Shown: positions 36,917 to 45,728 of the stretch, in pieces | Position numbering within the stretch: the first letter of the stretch is position 1 | Layout: each line of letters opens with the position of its first letter | Source: Vibrio sp. CAU 1672 | GTDB taxonomy: Bacteria; Pseudomonadota; Gammaproteobacteria; Enterobacterales; Vibrionaceae | DNA: 64,000 nucleotides | Reading direction: 5' to 3' | Assembly (NCBI RefSeq): GCF_029223195.1 | Contig: NZ_JARHUF010000010.1 | Coordinates: 1-64,000, forward strand | Made by a program: the position numbers and the translations under genes | The notes under the pieces: model-generated | The model's input: only the letters and a program-made list of their open reading frames with translations | What the model was told of the DNA's origin: nothing | The model's database searches: none

Positions 36917-37015
36917 ATGAATTTTTCTAATAAACAAGTTGAATATTTGGATGTTGTTCAGCCGATGCCTCTGAGTGAATATTTAGCTATCCAGACATCT
37001 CAATTCTCTTGTTGA
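36917..37015 (+). CDS. Possible 32-codon upstream ORF in the metE leader
   Basis: An ATG preceded by GAGTGG opens a frame encoding MNFSNKQVEYLDVVQPMPLS followed by EYLAIQTSQFSC and a TGA, 37 bases before metE. It lies between the MetJ operator and metE. I know of no described leader peptide here. It has two methionine codons only, so a Trp-leader-like attenuation by Met starvation is not obvious. A chance frame is possible. Confidence 0.35.
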   Translation: MNFSNKQVEYLDVVQPMPLSEYLAIQTSQFSC

Positions 37016-37052
37016 GGTGGCTAACAGAACAGAGACATAGAAGGAATTGGAT

Positions 37053-39335
37053 ATGGCAACGACTACTCATATTTTAGGTTACCCACGAATTGGCAAGCAG
37101 CGTGAACTGAAGTTCGCCCTCGAGCGCTATTGGCGCGGCGAGATTGATCAGGCGGAACTTCACGCGGTTGGGGCTCAGTTGCGCAATGACAACTGGGGGA
37201 TACAAAATGAAGCGGGGCTGAGTTTTACGGTTGCCGGTGACTTTGCCTGGTATGATCACGTGCTCACCACCAGCATGTTGCTCGGCCATGTACCAAAGCG
37301 TCACGCTGGTGGGTTCCCCAATCTCGATACTTTGTTCCGGGTCGGCCGGGGTCAGTCACGCTCAGACTGTGGCTGCGGCGGCCATGCTGCTTCTGATATG
37401 ACCAAATGGTTTAATACCAATTATCACTATATTGTCCCGGAGTTTAGTCGTGAGGACCGTTTTGAAGTCAGTTGGCCCCAACTGTTTGAAGAGATAAGTG
37501 AAGCTTCGCAGGCCGGTCATAATGTTAAACCCGTACTGCTTGGGCCATTGAGTTATCTTTACCTGGGTAAAGAAGTTGAAGAGGGCTTTGATCGTTTAAC
37601 ACTATTGCCGCGTCTGCTGACCGCTTACCAGGCGATTTTAGCTAAGTTGGCTTCATTGGGCGTCGAGTGGGTACAAATAGACGAACCGATCCTGGCTTTA
37701 GAGCTGGAAACCCGCTGGGCAGATGCGTTCAAACTGGCGTATCAGGTGATCCGCAGTGATGTCAAAGTGCTACTGACCACCTATTTTGATGCGATTACGG
37801 ATAATTTGGATAAGATTGTTGAATTAGCGGTAGACGGCCTGCATGTCGACCTCTCTGCCGCGCCACAGCAACTTGAAGAGGTGGTAGCCAAGCTGCCGCT
37901 GCATTGGGTGCTTTCTGTAGGGGTGGTGAACGGGCGTAATGTCTGGCGCACGGATCTCAGTGCACAACTGAGCAAGCTGCAGCCTTTAAAAGCTCAGTTG
38001 GGGGATCGATTGTGGGTAGCCAGTTCATGTTCGCTGCTTCACAGCCCGGTCGACCTGGAGTTGGAGCCAGCGCTGAGTGATGAGGTGAAAAGCTGGTTTG
38101 CGTTTGCCAAACAAAAAGTGACGGAAGTTGCTTTGCTGGGAAAAGCGCTCGATGGCGACCAACAAGCAATCCTGGCCTGTGATACCTACAGTTTGCCGAT
38201 TCAGGCACGTAAAACGGCTCAGCACGTTAACAAACCGCAGGTCCAGGCCCGGGTCAACGGGATCACTGAAGCTCTGACCCGGCGTAGTGTACCTTATGTG
38301 CAACGGGCTGCGTATCAGGCCGAAGTTCTCGGTTTGCCACTACTGCCGACCACCACGATCGGCTCTTTTCCTCAAACAGAGGTTATAAGGACTGAACGCA
38401 GCGCGTATCGCCGAGGTCAGTTGTCTGAAAGTGAATATGTGCAAAAGCTCAAGGGGCATATCGCTGAGGCAGTTAGGCGTCAGGAAGCGCTGGATTTAGA
38501 TGTTCTGGTTCATGGTGAAGCAGAGCGCAATGATATGGTCGAATACTTTGCCGAAAACCTTGCCGGATTTCAAACGACTCAATTCGGCTGGGTGCAGAGC
38601 TATGGGTCCCGCTGTGTAAAACCTGCGATTGTGGTCGCAGATATTGAACGGGAAAAACCGATCACGGTGGAGTGGTCGAGGTATGCTCAATCACTGACGT
38701 CTAAACAGATGAAAGGCATGCTGACCGGGCCCGTAACCATTTTGTGCTGGACGTTCCCGCGTGAAGATATCACCCGTAAGGAGATCGCGCAGCAATTGGC
38801 TTTAGCGTTACGGGATGAGGTTGACGATCTGCAGGAGGCAGGTATCAATATCATTCAGATTGATGAGCCGGCAATTCGTGAAGGCTTACCGCTGAAGCGG
38901 CTTGATCACCAGGCATACCTGCAATGGGCGGTGGAGGCGTTTAAGATTTCCGCTGCCAGCGCAAAGCCGGAAACACAAATTCATACTCATATGTGCTACA
39001 GCGAGTTCAATGAAATTATTGACTCCGTTGCCGCGTTGGATGCTGATGTGATCACTATTGAAACGTCTCGTTCGAACATGGAGCTGCTTAAAGCATTTGA
39101 GGAGTTTAACTATCCGAATGAGATTGGTCCGGGTGTGTATGACATCCATTCGCCGAATATTCCGGCGGAAGCGTGGATTGAGTCTTTAATCAAAAAAGCG
39201 GCAGAAAAAATTCCGGTGCAGCGCCTATGGGTAAACCCGGATTGTGGGTTAAAGACGCGCAACTGGCCGGAGACGGAGGCGGCGCTGACTAACCTGGTGT
39301 CGGCAGCGAAAAAGCTGAGAGCAGAGTTGGCGTAA
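37053..39335 (+). CDS. metE: Cobalamin-independent methionine synthase
   Basis: The 760-residue enzyme transfers a methyl group from 5-methyltetrahydrofolate-triglutamate to homocysteine. It starts [20 protein letters not shown]. The catalytic barrel includes [18 protein letters not shown], and zinc ligands His646 and Cys648 ([10 protein letters not shown]), a Glu near 670 and Cys731 (NPDCGLKTR). E. coli MetE is 753 residues. The ATG at 37053 has AAGGA seven bases before it. It is activated by MetR and repressed by MetJ through the sites upstream. Confidence 0.97.
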   Translation: MATTTHILGYPRIGKQRELKFALERYWRGEIDQAELHAVGAQLRNDNWGIQNEAGLSFTVAGDFAWYDHVLTTSMLLGHVPKRHAGGFPNLDTLFRVGRGQSRSDCGCGGHAASDMTKWFNTNYHYIVPEFSREDRFEVSWPQLFEEISEASQAGHNVKPVLLGPLSYLYLGKEVEEGFDRLTLLPRLLTAYQAILAKLASLGVEWVQIDEPILALELETRWADAFKLAYQVIRSDVKVLLTTYFDAITDNLDKIVELAVDGLHVDLSAAPQQLEEVVAKLPLHWVLSVGVVNGRNVWRTDLSAQLSKLQPLKAQLGDRLWVASSCSLLHSPVDLELEPALSDEVKSWFAFAKQKVTEVALLGKALDGDQQAILACDTYSLPIQARKTAQHVNKPQVQARVNGITEALTRRSVPYVQRAAYQAEVLGLPLLPTTTIGSFPQTEVIRTERSAYRRGQLSESEYVQKLKGHIAEAVRRQEALDLDVLVHGEAERNDMVEYFAENLAGFQTTQFGWVQSYGSRCVKPAIVVADIEREKPITVEWSRYAQSLTSKQMKGMLTGPVTILCWTFPREDITRKEIAQQLALALRDEVDDLQEAGINIIQIDEPAIREGLPLKRLDHQAYLQWAVEAFKISAASAKPETQIHTHMCYSEFNEIIDSVAALDADVITIETSRSNMELLKAFEEFNYPNEIGPGVYDIHSPNIPAEAWIESLIKKAAEKIPVQRLWVNPDCGLKTRNWPETEAALTNLVSAAKKLRAELA

Positions 39336-39356
39336 CTGACGGGGATTGAGGATAAA

Positions 39357-39380
39357 AAATGGGGCGATATGGCCCCATTT
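39357..39380. terminator. Terminator between metE and the pilotin gene
   Basis: AAATGGGGC (39357-39365), loop GATATG, GCCCCATTT (39372-39380). A T run follows on the minus strand and a shorter one on the plus strand, so it can serve both converging transcripts. Confidence 0.87.
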
Positions 39381-39402
39381 CTAACACAATACTGTGTGAT
39401 AA

Positions 39403-39804
39403 TCAGCGTGGCTTCTGAATCGCTTCACAGCTTTGTTGTGATACCAGTTCATCGACGACCAACTGTCCGCGTGCATTGCGGACTTTAAAGCGATACATCA
39501 GGCCCATGTTAATTTGATCACGCACCTGTTCGGTATGACAGTATTTGTAAATACTGGTGCTCAGTACTTGATTCAGTGGTTTCGCATCGGGCGCATCCTG
39601 GTTATATATCATCATCATTTCCACCACGTTCTTGTTGGAAGAAATGCGCATAATCTTCAGTGGCCCATACTCCAGCGGCAAACCGGCGGAGAGCATGCCG
39701 GCACGGTTCGACGCCATTAACTCCAGTTGGCGTTGTTGGTCATCGTTTGCACTGCAGCCAGCCAGTGCAGTTACCGCCAGTATCAAACACAGTAATTTTT
39801 TCAT
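39403..39804 (-). CDS. gspS: Type II secretion pilotin lipoprotein, AspS/GspS family
   Basis: The 133-residue lipoprotein has the signal MKKLLCLILAVTALAGCSAN with a lipobox LAGC (Cys17). The mature part contains ASNRAGMLSAGLPLEYGPLK and two cysteines (YKYCHTEQ and QQSCEA) placed for a disulfide. This fits AspS-type pilotins, which carry the GspD secretin to the outer membrane. In V. cholerae, from memory, the AspS gene (VC1703) lies beside metE (VC1704), as here, away from the gsp operon. I start at 39804, two bases after yciI; a longer frame would put cysteine-rich residues before the signal. The pilotin assignment rests on synteny and layout. Confidence 0.78.
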   Translation of the reverse strand: MKKLLCLILAVTALAGCSANDDQQRQLELMASNRAGMLSAGLPLEYGPLKIMRISSNKNVVEMMMIYNQDAPDAKPLNQVLSTSIYKYCHTEQVRDQINMGLMYRFKVRNARGQLVVDELVSQQSCEAIQKPR

Positions 39805-39806
39805 AG

Positions 39807-40103
39807 TTAAAAGACTTTTTTGAACGGTTTGACGATCACATTTGCATACACACCGGCAGCGACATATGGATCCGCATCGGCCCATGCTTGAGCGTCTTGT
39901 TGTGATGAAAACTCAGCGATGACGGTTGAGCCGGTAAAGCCGGCCTCGCCCGGATTATCCGAGTCAATAGCAGGCATGGGACCTGCGGTTAATAGGCGTC
40001 CTTCATCTTGTAACTTCTGTAAACGTTCCAGATGCTGCGGGCGGACGCTCATGCGTTTTTCTAGAGAGTTCTCGACATCCTGAGAAAAGATGACATACCA
40101 CAT
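39807..40103 (-). CDS. yciI: YciI family protein
   Basis: The 98-residue protein has the YciI (dimeric alpha/beta barrel, YCII) features: [44 protein letters not shown] and [12 protein letters not shown] His-Asp pair typical of the fold is present. E. coli YciI has no settled activity. It is two bases before the pilotin gene and downstream of yciA, suggesting one operon. Confidence 0.92.
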   Translation of the reverse strand: MWYVIFSQDVENSLEKRMSVRPQHLERLQKLQDEGRLLTAGPMPAIDSDNPGEAGFTGSTVIAEFSSQQDAQAWADADPYVAAGVYANVIVKPFKKVF

Positions 40104-40212
40104 AACTTGATTCCTTAGCTGGTGGGTGACAGTAAAGCTCTAATTTAGCGCCTTTTTCTACTCAGTAACAAGTCTGCGGGCAAAAATGTGAGTGCATACT
40201 TGCCTGACGGCG

Positions 40213-40620
40213 TTACTTGGCGATTGGTCGAGGCTTTCCTTCGCTATCTATCGCGACATAATTAAAGGTAGCATCACAAACCATGAAGCGATCTTCAATA
40301 CCATGTTCTTTGATTGGTTTAACCCAGACTTCCAGATCGATACTCATAGAGGTACGGCCAATTTTGGTACAGTCACCGTAGCAACACACTACATCGCCGA
40401 CTTTGACCGGTTTTTTAAAAGTAATGCTGGAAACTGATACGGTGACAATTCGCCCGGCTGAGATCTCTTTTGCCAGGATCCCGCCGGCCAGATCGAGCTG
40501 GGACATGATCCAGCCACCAAAAATATCGCCGTTGGCATTGGTATCGGCTGGCATTGCCAGAGTACGGAGGAGGAGTTGGCCTCTTGGGGAGCAGACTTCT
40601 TTACTCATGTTGACATCCAT
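40213..40620 (-). CDS. yciA: Acyl-CoA thioesterase YciA
   Basis: This hotdog-fold protein (135 residues) contains RTLAMPADTNANGDIFGGWI and IVTVSVSSITFKKPVKVGDV, as in E. coli YciA. It hydrolyses a wide range of acyl-CoA esters to free acid and CoA. The start may be 40620 or the internal ATG at 40608; both have weak ribosome sites. It lies between yciB and yciI, as do its orthologues. Confidence 0.92.
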   Translation of the reverse strand: MDVNMSKEVCSPRGQLLLRTLAMPADTNANGDIFGGWIMSQLDLAGGILAKEISAGRIVTVSVSSITFKKPVKVGDVVCCYGDCTKIGRTSMSIDLEVWVKPIKEHGIEDRFMVCDATFNYVAIDSEGKPRPIAK

Positions 40621-40699
40621 TAACTCAAAGAAAGTGACGGGTTATGGTGCAAATAAGCACGACAAGCGATTGAAATAAGTCTTCCGCCACAACAATAAA

Positions 40700-40721
40700 A
40701 CAGCGACCCGTAGGTCGCTGT
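40700..40721 (-). terminator. Hairpin after yciB
   Basis: ACAGCGACC (40700-40708), loop CGTA, GGTCGCTGT (40713-40721). On the minus strand the tail is TTTATTG. It may stop or attenuate yciB transcription before yciA. Confidence 0.7.
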
Positions 40722-40758
40722 GAAATTCATTCAGCCGGATTATAGCAAAAATGATTCT

Positions 40759-41322
40759 TTAATCATCAACCGAAACATCGGTGGAGTGATTATTCTGTTC
40801 CTTGGGCATGTGTTTATAGATGTAAAAACCGGTGGCAATCATGTAGCCGAAGGTTGCGATCAACAAACCAAACACTTTAAAGTTAACCCAAACGTCGAGC
40901 GGCATTTCGAATGCTACATACACGTTAAGGCCGGCACAGAAACTGAAGAAGCCGACCCAGGCCCAGTTAATTCGTGTCCAAACCGCTTCCGGCAAGCTGA
41001 TTTCTTTTGCCAGCATGCCCTTTATTGCGGATTTACCCATCACATGGCTGACGGCCAGGCCGATGGCGAACAGCATATAAACAATCGTTACTTTCCATTT
41101 AATGAAGTTGTCATCGTGCAGGAAAATCGTCATGCCGCCAAAGATGGCCACCATTGCAAAGGTGATCAGCTGCATCTTTTCCACTTTCTTGTACAAAGCG
41201 TATGTGATGATGATCTGAAGGGCGGTGGCTACAATCAAAGCACCGGTTGCAACGTAAATGTCCTGCATCTTGTACAGGGCAAAGAAGACAATCAGTGGAA
41301 TAAAATCAAGAATTTGCTTCAT
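40759..41322 (-). CDS. yciB: YciB (septation protein A/IspZ family) membrane protein
   Basis: The 187-residue protein has five to six helices and the family start [20 protein letters not shown], with [20 protein letters not shown] and [21 protein letters not shown]. coli YciB affects envelope synthesis and interacts with division and elongation proteins. It is the promoter-proximal gene of the yciB-yciA-yciI group. Confidence 0.94.
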   Translation of the reverse strand: MKQILDFIPLIVFFALYKMQDIYVATGALIVATALQIIITYALYKKVEKMQLITFAMVAIFGGMTIFLHDDNFIKWKVTIVYMLFAIGLAVSHVMGKSAIKGMLAKEISLPEAVWTRINWAWVGFFSFCAGLNVYVAFEMPLDVWVNFKVFGLLIATFGYMIATGFYIYKHMPKEQNNHSTDVSVDD

Positions 41323-41409
41323 GTCGCAAAATATTACCTGGTTATTGAACTGCTGACAGTCTAACGCAATCTCAGCTAATGTGAATAGCCGGAGACAATT
41401 GGATACAAA

Positions 41410-41436
41410 AAACTGCCGCGATACCAGCAGCAGTTT
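41410..41436 (-). terminator. Terminator after the small GemA-like gene
   Basis: AAACTGC (41410-41416) and GCAGTTT (41430-41436) close a 13-base loop; on the minus strand the stem is followed by TTTTG. Confidence 0.7.
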
Positions 41437-41445
41437 GCGATGTTT

Positions 41446-41688
41446 TTATGCGACGCCCTGATAGCGGAAGATCAGTGATTTTACATCTTCCAGATATCCT
41501 TCACCGCGCAGATAGTCGACCGTCATCTCTAACTCATCTAGTGACATGGTGAAACAGGTTGACTTTCCTGTCATCAGTTTCAGGTACTGGTGATACTCAT
41601 ATTCGTTAAAGTGACCAACCCGGTCGAGTAGCAGCGTTTTAATGCCGTGATGGATTAAACCGTAGTATGTATGTCTGTGTATTAGCAT
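41446..41688 (-). CDS. Small protein downstream of luxN, faint GemA/Gp16 resemblance
   Basis: The 80-residue protein (MLIHRHTYYGLIHHGIKTLL) is basic-aromatic at the start and ends with LMTGKSTCFTMSLDELEMTV then DYLRGEGYLED. The TGK(S/T)-x-MS-x2-EL-x6-LR-x-GY pattern resembles the Gp16/GemA (DUF1018) small phage proteins, but I cannot confirm this. A second ATG at 41691 sits closer to the AGGAG box; 41688 gives the better seven-base spacing. It lies 93 bases after luxN on the same strand and before a terminator, so it may be the last gene of the quorum-sensing operon. Confidence 0.65.
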   Translation of the reverse strand: MLIHRHTYYGLIHHGIKTLLLDRVGHFNEYEYHQYLKLMTGKSTCFTMSLDELEMTVDYLRGEGYLEDVKSLIFRYQGVA

Positions 41689-41781
41689 CATGTATCTCCT
41701 GCAAGCTCCAGCGACGGGCATCGGGCTTGAGCTTATCCAATCAGTTACGGTAAAGATAACAACGCATAACAGATGCCAAAT

Positions 41782-44325
41782 TTAATGTTCAACCACAGCT
41801 TCTTGTGGAGAAGGGGTGAAATTGAGCCATCGGTTCAAAACCTGTTTTAGGGCAGCGATGGTGGTCGGCTTGGCCAGCCTGTCATCCATTAAGGTTTGGA
41901 TCATCGCTAACTCTTTCGGGCCAGACTCTCCCGACAGGGCGATGATGGGGATATCCGGCGCGATCGCTTTGATTTGCCGGCTGGCATCGAAGCCGTTCAT
42001 CACCGGCATTTGGACATCCATCAGAATTAAATCAACCTGATTGGATTTAAACATGTTTAGCGCAGTTCTGCCGTTGTTGGCCTGAATACAGTTGACCCCA
42101 AGCTGGCTTAGATACATATCCACCAGAGTTCGCTGTACTTCTTTATCATCGACAATAAGCACCGTCGGAGAGTGGTGGTGAACAAGAACCTGCCGCCGGG
42201 GCTGCTCAGCAGGGCAAGGTGCGGTATCGAGCCGGGCGTTAACGGAAGCGTGCTGGGGATGCAGTTCACGGTGTATGTGTGATAGTGCCGGGAAGTAGAG
42301 GAGAAACTCTGTGTATTGGTTTTCGGCTGACCGGCATTCTATGCGTCCTCCGAATGAGCGCATGACTCGCTGGCAGTAGCCTAGCCCGAGACCGCTGCCA
42401 CCGCTTTTCTGGTAAGAGAAAAAGTTATCAAAAATCCGATGGGCGATCGGTTCGGGGATGCCTGGCCCGGTGTCACGGAAGATCAATACGTTTTCGTATT
42501 GGCCTGTCAGTGTCTGAATGTCAATTTGACTGTCCGGATAGGAATCAAAATAGTAAATGGCGTTGCGAAGTAAATTGAAAATGACAAAGTTAAACAGGGT
42601 TTCATTAATATTTACCGCAAAGTCCGCTTGTGTCGGAAGTTGGACTCTTGAGCGAGTATCTGCGTTGTCAAAACCGTAGCTTTCTACGGCCTGTGTGATG
42701 GCTTTGTGGATGGATGTTATCGCTGTTGGTTCATGCTCCTGCGATGCATTGCTGACCTCCCGAAGAATAATATCGATCAGTTGGCGCCCTCTGCGGATAG
42801 CAGCATGACCGTTATCGATACCGTCCAGCAGTATAGTGTCCGGAGCGTGGCTATTAATATGTTGTTTTAGCGTTTCAAACTGCAGTTGTACCTGTGCTAA
42901 AGGGTTACGCATTTCGTGCGCTATTGAGTTGGCCAATGCCTGGCTCTGCCGCACTTTCCGATCGGCTTCTATGGTGTTCTGCACTCGTTGCAACAGTCGC
43001 TGCAGTGCCGAGATTTCTTCGTTGGAGAACACGCTGTTGTCGATTTTATGTGGTGATATCAGAAAGTGGGTAATGGATCTTTTGTTATTAAATAAAGGCA
43101 GAACCAAAGCAGCGTTGCTGGAGTTCATTTTATCATGCAGCTGTTTCAGCTGGCGGGCCTTTTGGTAGGAAAACCCGATTTGTTCGGTGAGTTCATCGTA
43201 GACCAGTGCAGAGCTGTTAGTCGGTAAATACTCGGCATACTGGATGTGATTGTAATTGCTGGTGACCAGACGTAACTTATCACAAGGAATATTAAGTAAA
43301 CTTGCCAGCTGAACGATGGCACTGTCGATTGAGTGTTTGAAGTTCTCTTCAAGGGCTAAGATCTGCTCTACCGGCGTCAGTTTTTCGCCATAAATGATCA
43401 GCGATGCCACATGACTGACTTTTTGGTAAATCGGACGCCATGTAAGGCCGACCAGCGCGCAAATGACAGCAATGGCAAGTGGATGTGTCGTGTACGGTAG
43501 CGGGATGTCAATCAGCAGCAGAGATATTGAGTAGAGACCGGCAGTCAGCATGATGCTTATTGCAGCATAAGTCAGGTATTTAGCGCTGTAAAATCGTGAG
43601 GTCAGCAAAGCGTAACCGACAAATAGCATTTCACTGATCGATAGCGCAGGAGGCAACCAAGTCAACGAAAAATCGTTAAAAAAGAAAGTCATTCCCACCT
43701 GAATCGTGAGCGTCGACAACATGAAAATAACGATGCCTGCAATCATATAGCTAGAACGTACCTTCAGCAGGCGGAACTGCTGACTGCGGATATTAAGCAG
43801 GTTGTTCAGCGTTAAGATGATCAGGATAACTACCAGGCTAAAGAACAGGCTGGTCAGTGAACCAAACTGAATCACAAACTGGCTGGGAGCGGTTACGGCG
43901 ACATCAACAATGGTTAACCCGGGGACGAGATTAATGCCAAATGTGAGGCTACTTAATACCCCAAGCAAGGCTTTTTGCACCAAGTTTAGTCTGGGTGTGT
44001 GTTCGTCGGCTCTCAGTTTACATGAAAATACATAGGCAAAGGCAAACGCGGAGTATGCGCAGAGATTGGAAATCGTTGCCATGCCAATCGATGCGCTGTG
44101 GCTAAGTTGCAACGGCAGCTCGGTATGGAAATAGGCGTTACTGATAATCCACGCACACAGGCTGAGCGAGTAACCGATGTAAAAGCGATGATAACCACGA
44201 CCAACATCGTACTGTTTACGTTTAAAGGTATGAATGAAATAGCCTACCCAACCCAGAACAAACATTGCAGTGAGTAATAAGGTAACTGCCTTGGGGTAAG
44301 CGATTAGTGCAAAAATGTCAGTCAT
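41782..44325 (-). CDS. luxN: Quorum-sensing hybrid sensor kinase LuxN
   Basis: The 847-residue protein has about nine hydrophobic segments in residues 1-300, then a kinase core with phospho-His470 (SIAHEMRNPLAQVQLQFE), an HATPase domain (FNLLRNAIYYFDSYPDSQID, SYQKSGGSGLGLGYCQRVM) and a receiver with Asp770 (LILMDVQMPVMNGFDAS). V. harveyi LuxN (849 aa) has His471 and Asp771, an almost exact match. LuxN binds the acyl-homoserine lactone made by LuxM and switches between kinase and phosphatase, acting through LuxU and LuxO. It overlaps luxM by eight bases. CqsS is a shorter alternative of similar layout, excluded by length and by the luxM neighbour. Confidence 0.95.
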   Translation of the reverse strand: MTDIFALIAYPKAVTLLLTAMFVLGWVGYFIHTFKRKQYDVGRGYHRFYIGYSLSLCAWIISNAYFHTELPLQLSHSASIGMATISNLCAYSAFAFAYVFSCKLRADEHTPRLNLVQKALLGVLSSLTFGINLVPGLTIVDVAVTAPSQFVIQFGSLTSLFFSLVVILIILTLNNLLNIRSQQFRLLKVRSSYMIAGIVIFMLSTLTIQVGMTFFFNDFSLTWLPPALSISEMLFVGYALLTSRFYSAKYLTYAAISIMLTAGLYSISLLLIDIPLPYTTHPLAIAVICALVGLTWRPIYQKVSHVASLIIYGEKLTPVEQILALEENFKHSIDSAIVQLASLLNIPCDKLRLVTSNYNHIQYAEYLPTNSSALVYDELTEQIGFSYQKARQLKQLHDKMNSSNAALVLPLFNNKRSITHFLISPHKIDNSVFSNEEISALQRLLQRVQNTIEADRKVRQSQALANSIAHEMRNPLAQVQLQFETLKQHINSHAPDTILLDGIDNGHAAIRRGRQLIDIILREVSNASQEHEPTAITSIHKAITQAVESYGFDNADTRSRVQLPTQADFAVNINETLFNFVIFNLLRNAIYYFDSYPDSQIDIQTLTGQYENVLIFRDTGPGIPEPIAHRIFDNFFSYQKSGGSGLGLGYCQRVMRSFGGRIECRSAENQYTEFLLYFPALSHIHRELHPQHASVNARLDTAPCPAEQPRRQVLVHHHSPTVLIVDDKEVQRTLVDMYLSQLGVNCIQANNGRTALNMFKSNQVDLILMDVQMPVMNGFDASRQIKAIAPDIPIIALSGESGPKELAMIQTLMDDRLAKPTTIAALKQVLNRWLNFTPSPQEAVVEH

Positions 44326-45505
44326 GGTTGTGTGATCTTAGTTGCTTGCGCTTAGCGGAGATGAGCCGGGTTTTGTAATCACGAAATCGAATGAACTCGA
44401 AATCTTCACGTACTGACGGCAGGTACCACATACCTTTGTAAACGATTTCATCGCCAAGCTGTAAGCGACTGAGCGCGATATAACTATCACTGGACAGAGT
44501 GGTGTAGAAATCCAGTAACGCGGGGTTTTGTGTCACGATGAACGCCACCATAAAGTGTTGCGCCTCCAGAAGGTAGGCGAGTTGTTTTTGGCTAAGATAA
44601 ACAAAATATAGCCGCAGTGGCTTTGGGGCCGTGAGGGCTAAGCGAATGATTTCACAAATCTGTCCGGCGTGGGGGGAGGGTTGTCTAAGGTAATCTTCAA
44701 GGCTGCAATTAACAACAGAGAGCCCGGCAAAGAGACGGTGTTGCTTTAATATTTTGAGTGCGTGCGTGTTGTTCAGTTCTTGCCAGTGGGTTTGATTAAA
44801 AAATGGCTCATTATAGAGCCAGCCGGTTAGCGCGGTTCCGGGTTGAATTTTAGCGGATGCGAGCAGCAGTTTATGCCGGGAAGGGGTCGCGGGAGTGTAC
44901 ATAATGAAATGCATTTCACGGCTGGACAACTCGATGCTGAATAACATCTCATACCATTTCTCTTCTTTAACCAGCGTTTGTAAGTTGCTGATTAAGATTG
45001 CATCAGAAAGTGTCAGGGGCACCGGGCTGTAGGGCGTCAAAAAGTAATCTGCGGCGGTGCCGATATCGTCGATCAGTTCAGCCTGATAGTCTTCATCATT
45101 AAGAGACAGGCTACCAACCGTGAAGCCGGCTTGCAATTGGGTAACACCATATTTTTTCAGCAGCTTGTAAATCAGGAACTCGCACCAAAATTCCGCCCAG
45201 GAACTGAAGTGCAAATGGACTTGCTGTTCCAGTTCGTTCAGCTCTTTGGAGGCGTTGGCAAGTGGTTCTCTGATCGCTCGCTGGTAATTGTCAGAAGCTG
45301 TAATCGTACTGATGTTGGTTGCTTTTTTTCGGTTGAGGCTTTTCTCCAGAGCTGCATCCAGCCGTTGCTGAAAAATGTCGCTGATCGTATCCGGACCGTT
45401 AGTTGCCTCAAGCCGTACAAACTCTTCAAATAGTTTGTGCAGCTTGTTCCCTGAAATAGGATGCTCGTTTAGGCTCGACAGGGTGAGGGTTGAGTGATGT
45501 GCCAT
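44318..45505 (-). CDS. luxM: Acyl-homoserine lactone synthase LuxM
   Basis: This 395-residue protein matches the LuxM/AinS/VanM family in length and in segments such as FSSWAEFWCEFLIYKLLKKY, LLLASAKIQPGTALTGWLY and GDEIVYKGMWYLPSVREDFE. These enzymes make acyl-homoserine lactones from S-adenosylmethionine and acyl donors, and are unrelated to LuxI. The acyl chain cannot be predicted. Its 3' end overlaps luxN, the expected synthase-receptor operon. The upstream 170 bases are AT-rich. Confidence 0.93.
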   Translation of the reverse strand: MAHHSTLTLSSLNEHPISGNKLHKLFEEFVRLEATNGPDTISDIFQQRLDAALEKSLNRKKATNISTITASDNYQRAIREPLANASKELNELEQQVHLHFSSWAEFWCEFLIYKLLKKYGVTQLQAGFTVGSLSLNDEDYQAELIDDIGTAADYFLTPYSPVPLTLSDAILISNLQTLVKEEKWYEMLFSIELSSREMHFIMYTPATPSRHKLLLASAKIQPGTALTGWLYNEPFFNQTHWQELNNTHALKILKQHRLFAGLSVVNCSLEDYLRQPSPHAGQICEIIRLALTAPKPLRLYFVYLSQKQLAYLLEAQHFMVAFIVTQNPALLDFYTTLSSDSYIALSRLQLGDEIVYKGMWYLPSVREDFEFIRFRDYKTRLISAKRKQLRSHNHD

Positions 45506-45675
45506 CCCAGCCTCTTATGACGTTGATTTTTTAATTAACTTATTCTTTATTTTATAAAGGTATAAGTAAATTTAGTTATGGCTTGTATACTAAACCTAAT
45601 AACACTGGTTTCATAGCATGCGCATGAGCATGTGGAAGTGGTTTGACCAGAATGTGATTCGGATCTTGGAAAGAC

Positions 45676-45704
45676 AAAAAAACCGGAGTGGCCTCCGGTT
45701 TTTG
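45676..45704. terminator. Terminator after the symporter gene
   Basis: AACCGGAG (45681-45688), loop TGGC, CTCCGGTT (45693-45700), flanked by A and T runs, 25 bases past the minus-strand symporter stop. Confidence 0.9.
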
Positions 45705-45728
45705 ATGAGCAAAATATGAGTAGTGGAC

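Noticed and set aside
39805..39885. Cysteine-rich extension of the pilotin gene
   Set aside because: It would precede a clean lipoprotein signal peptide and lies within the end of yciI in another frame.
41782..44325. CqsS as the identity of the hybrid kinase
   Set aside because: CqsS is shorter (about 690 residues) and pairs with a CqsA aminotransferase; here the neighbour is a LuxM-type synthase and key residues match LuxN numbering.
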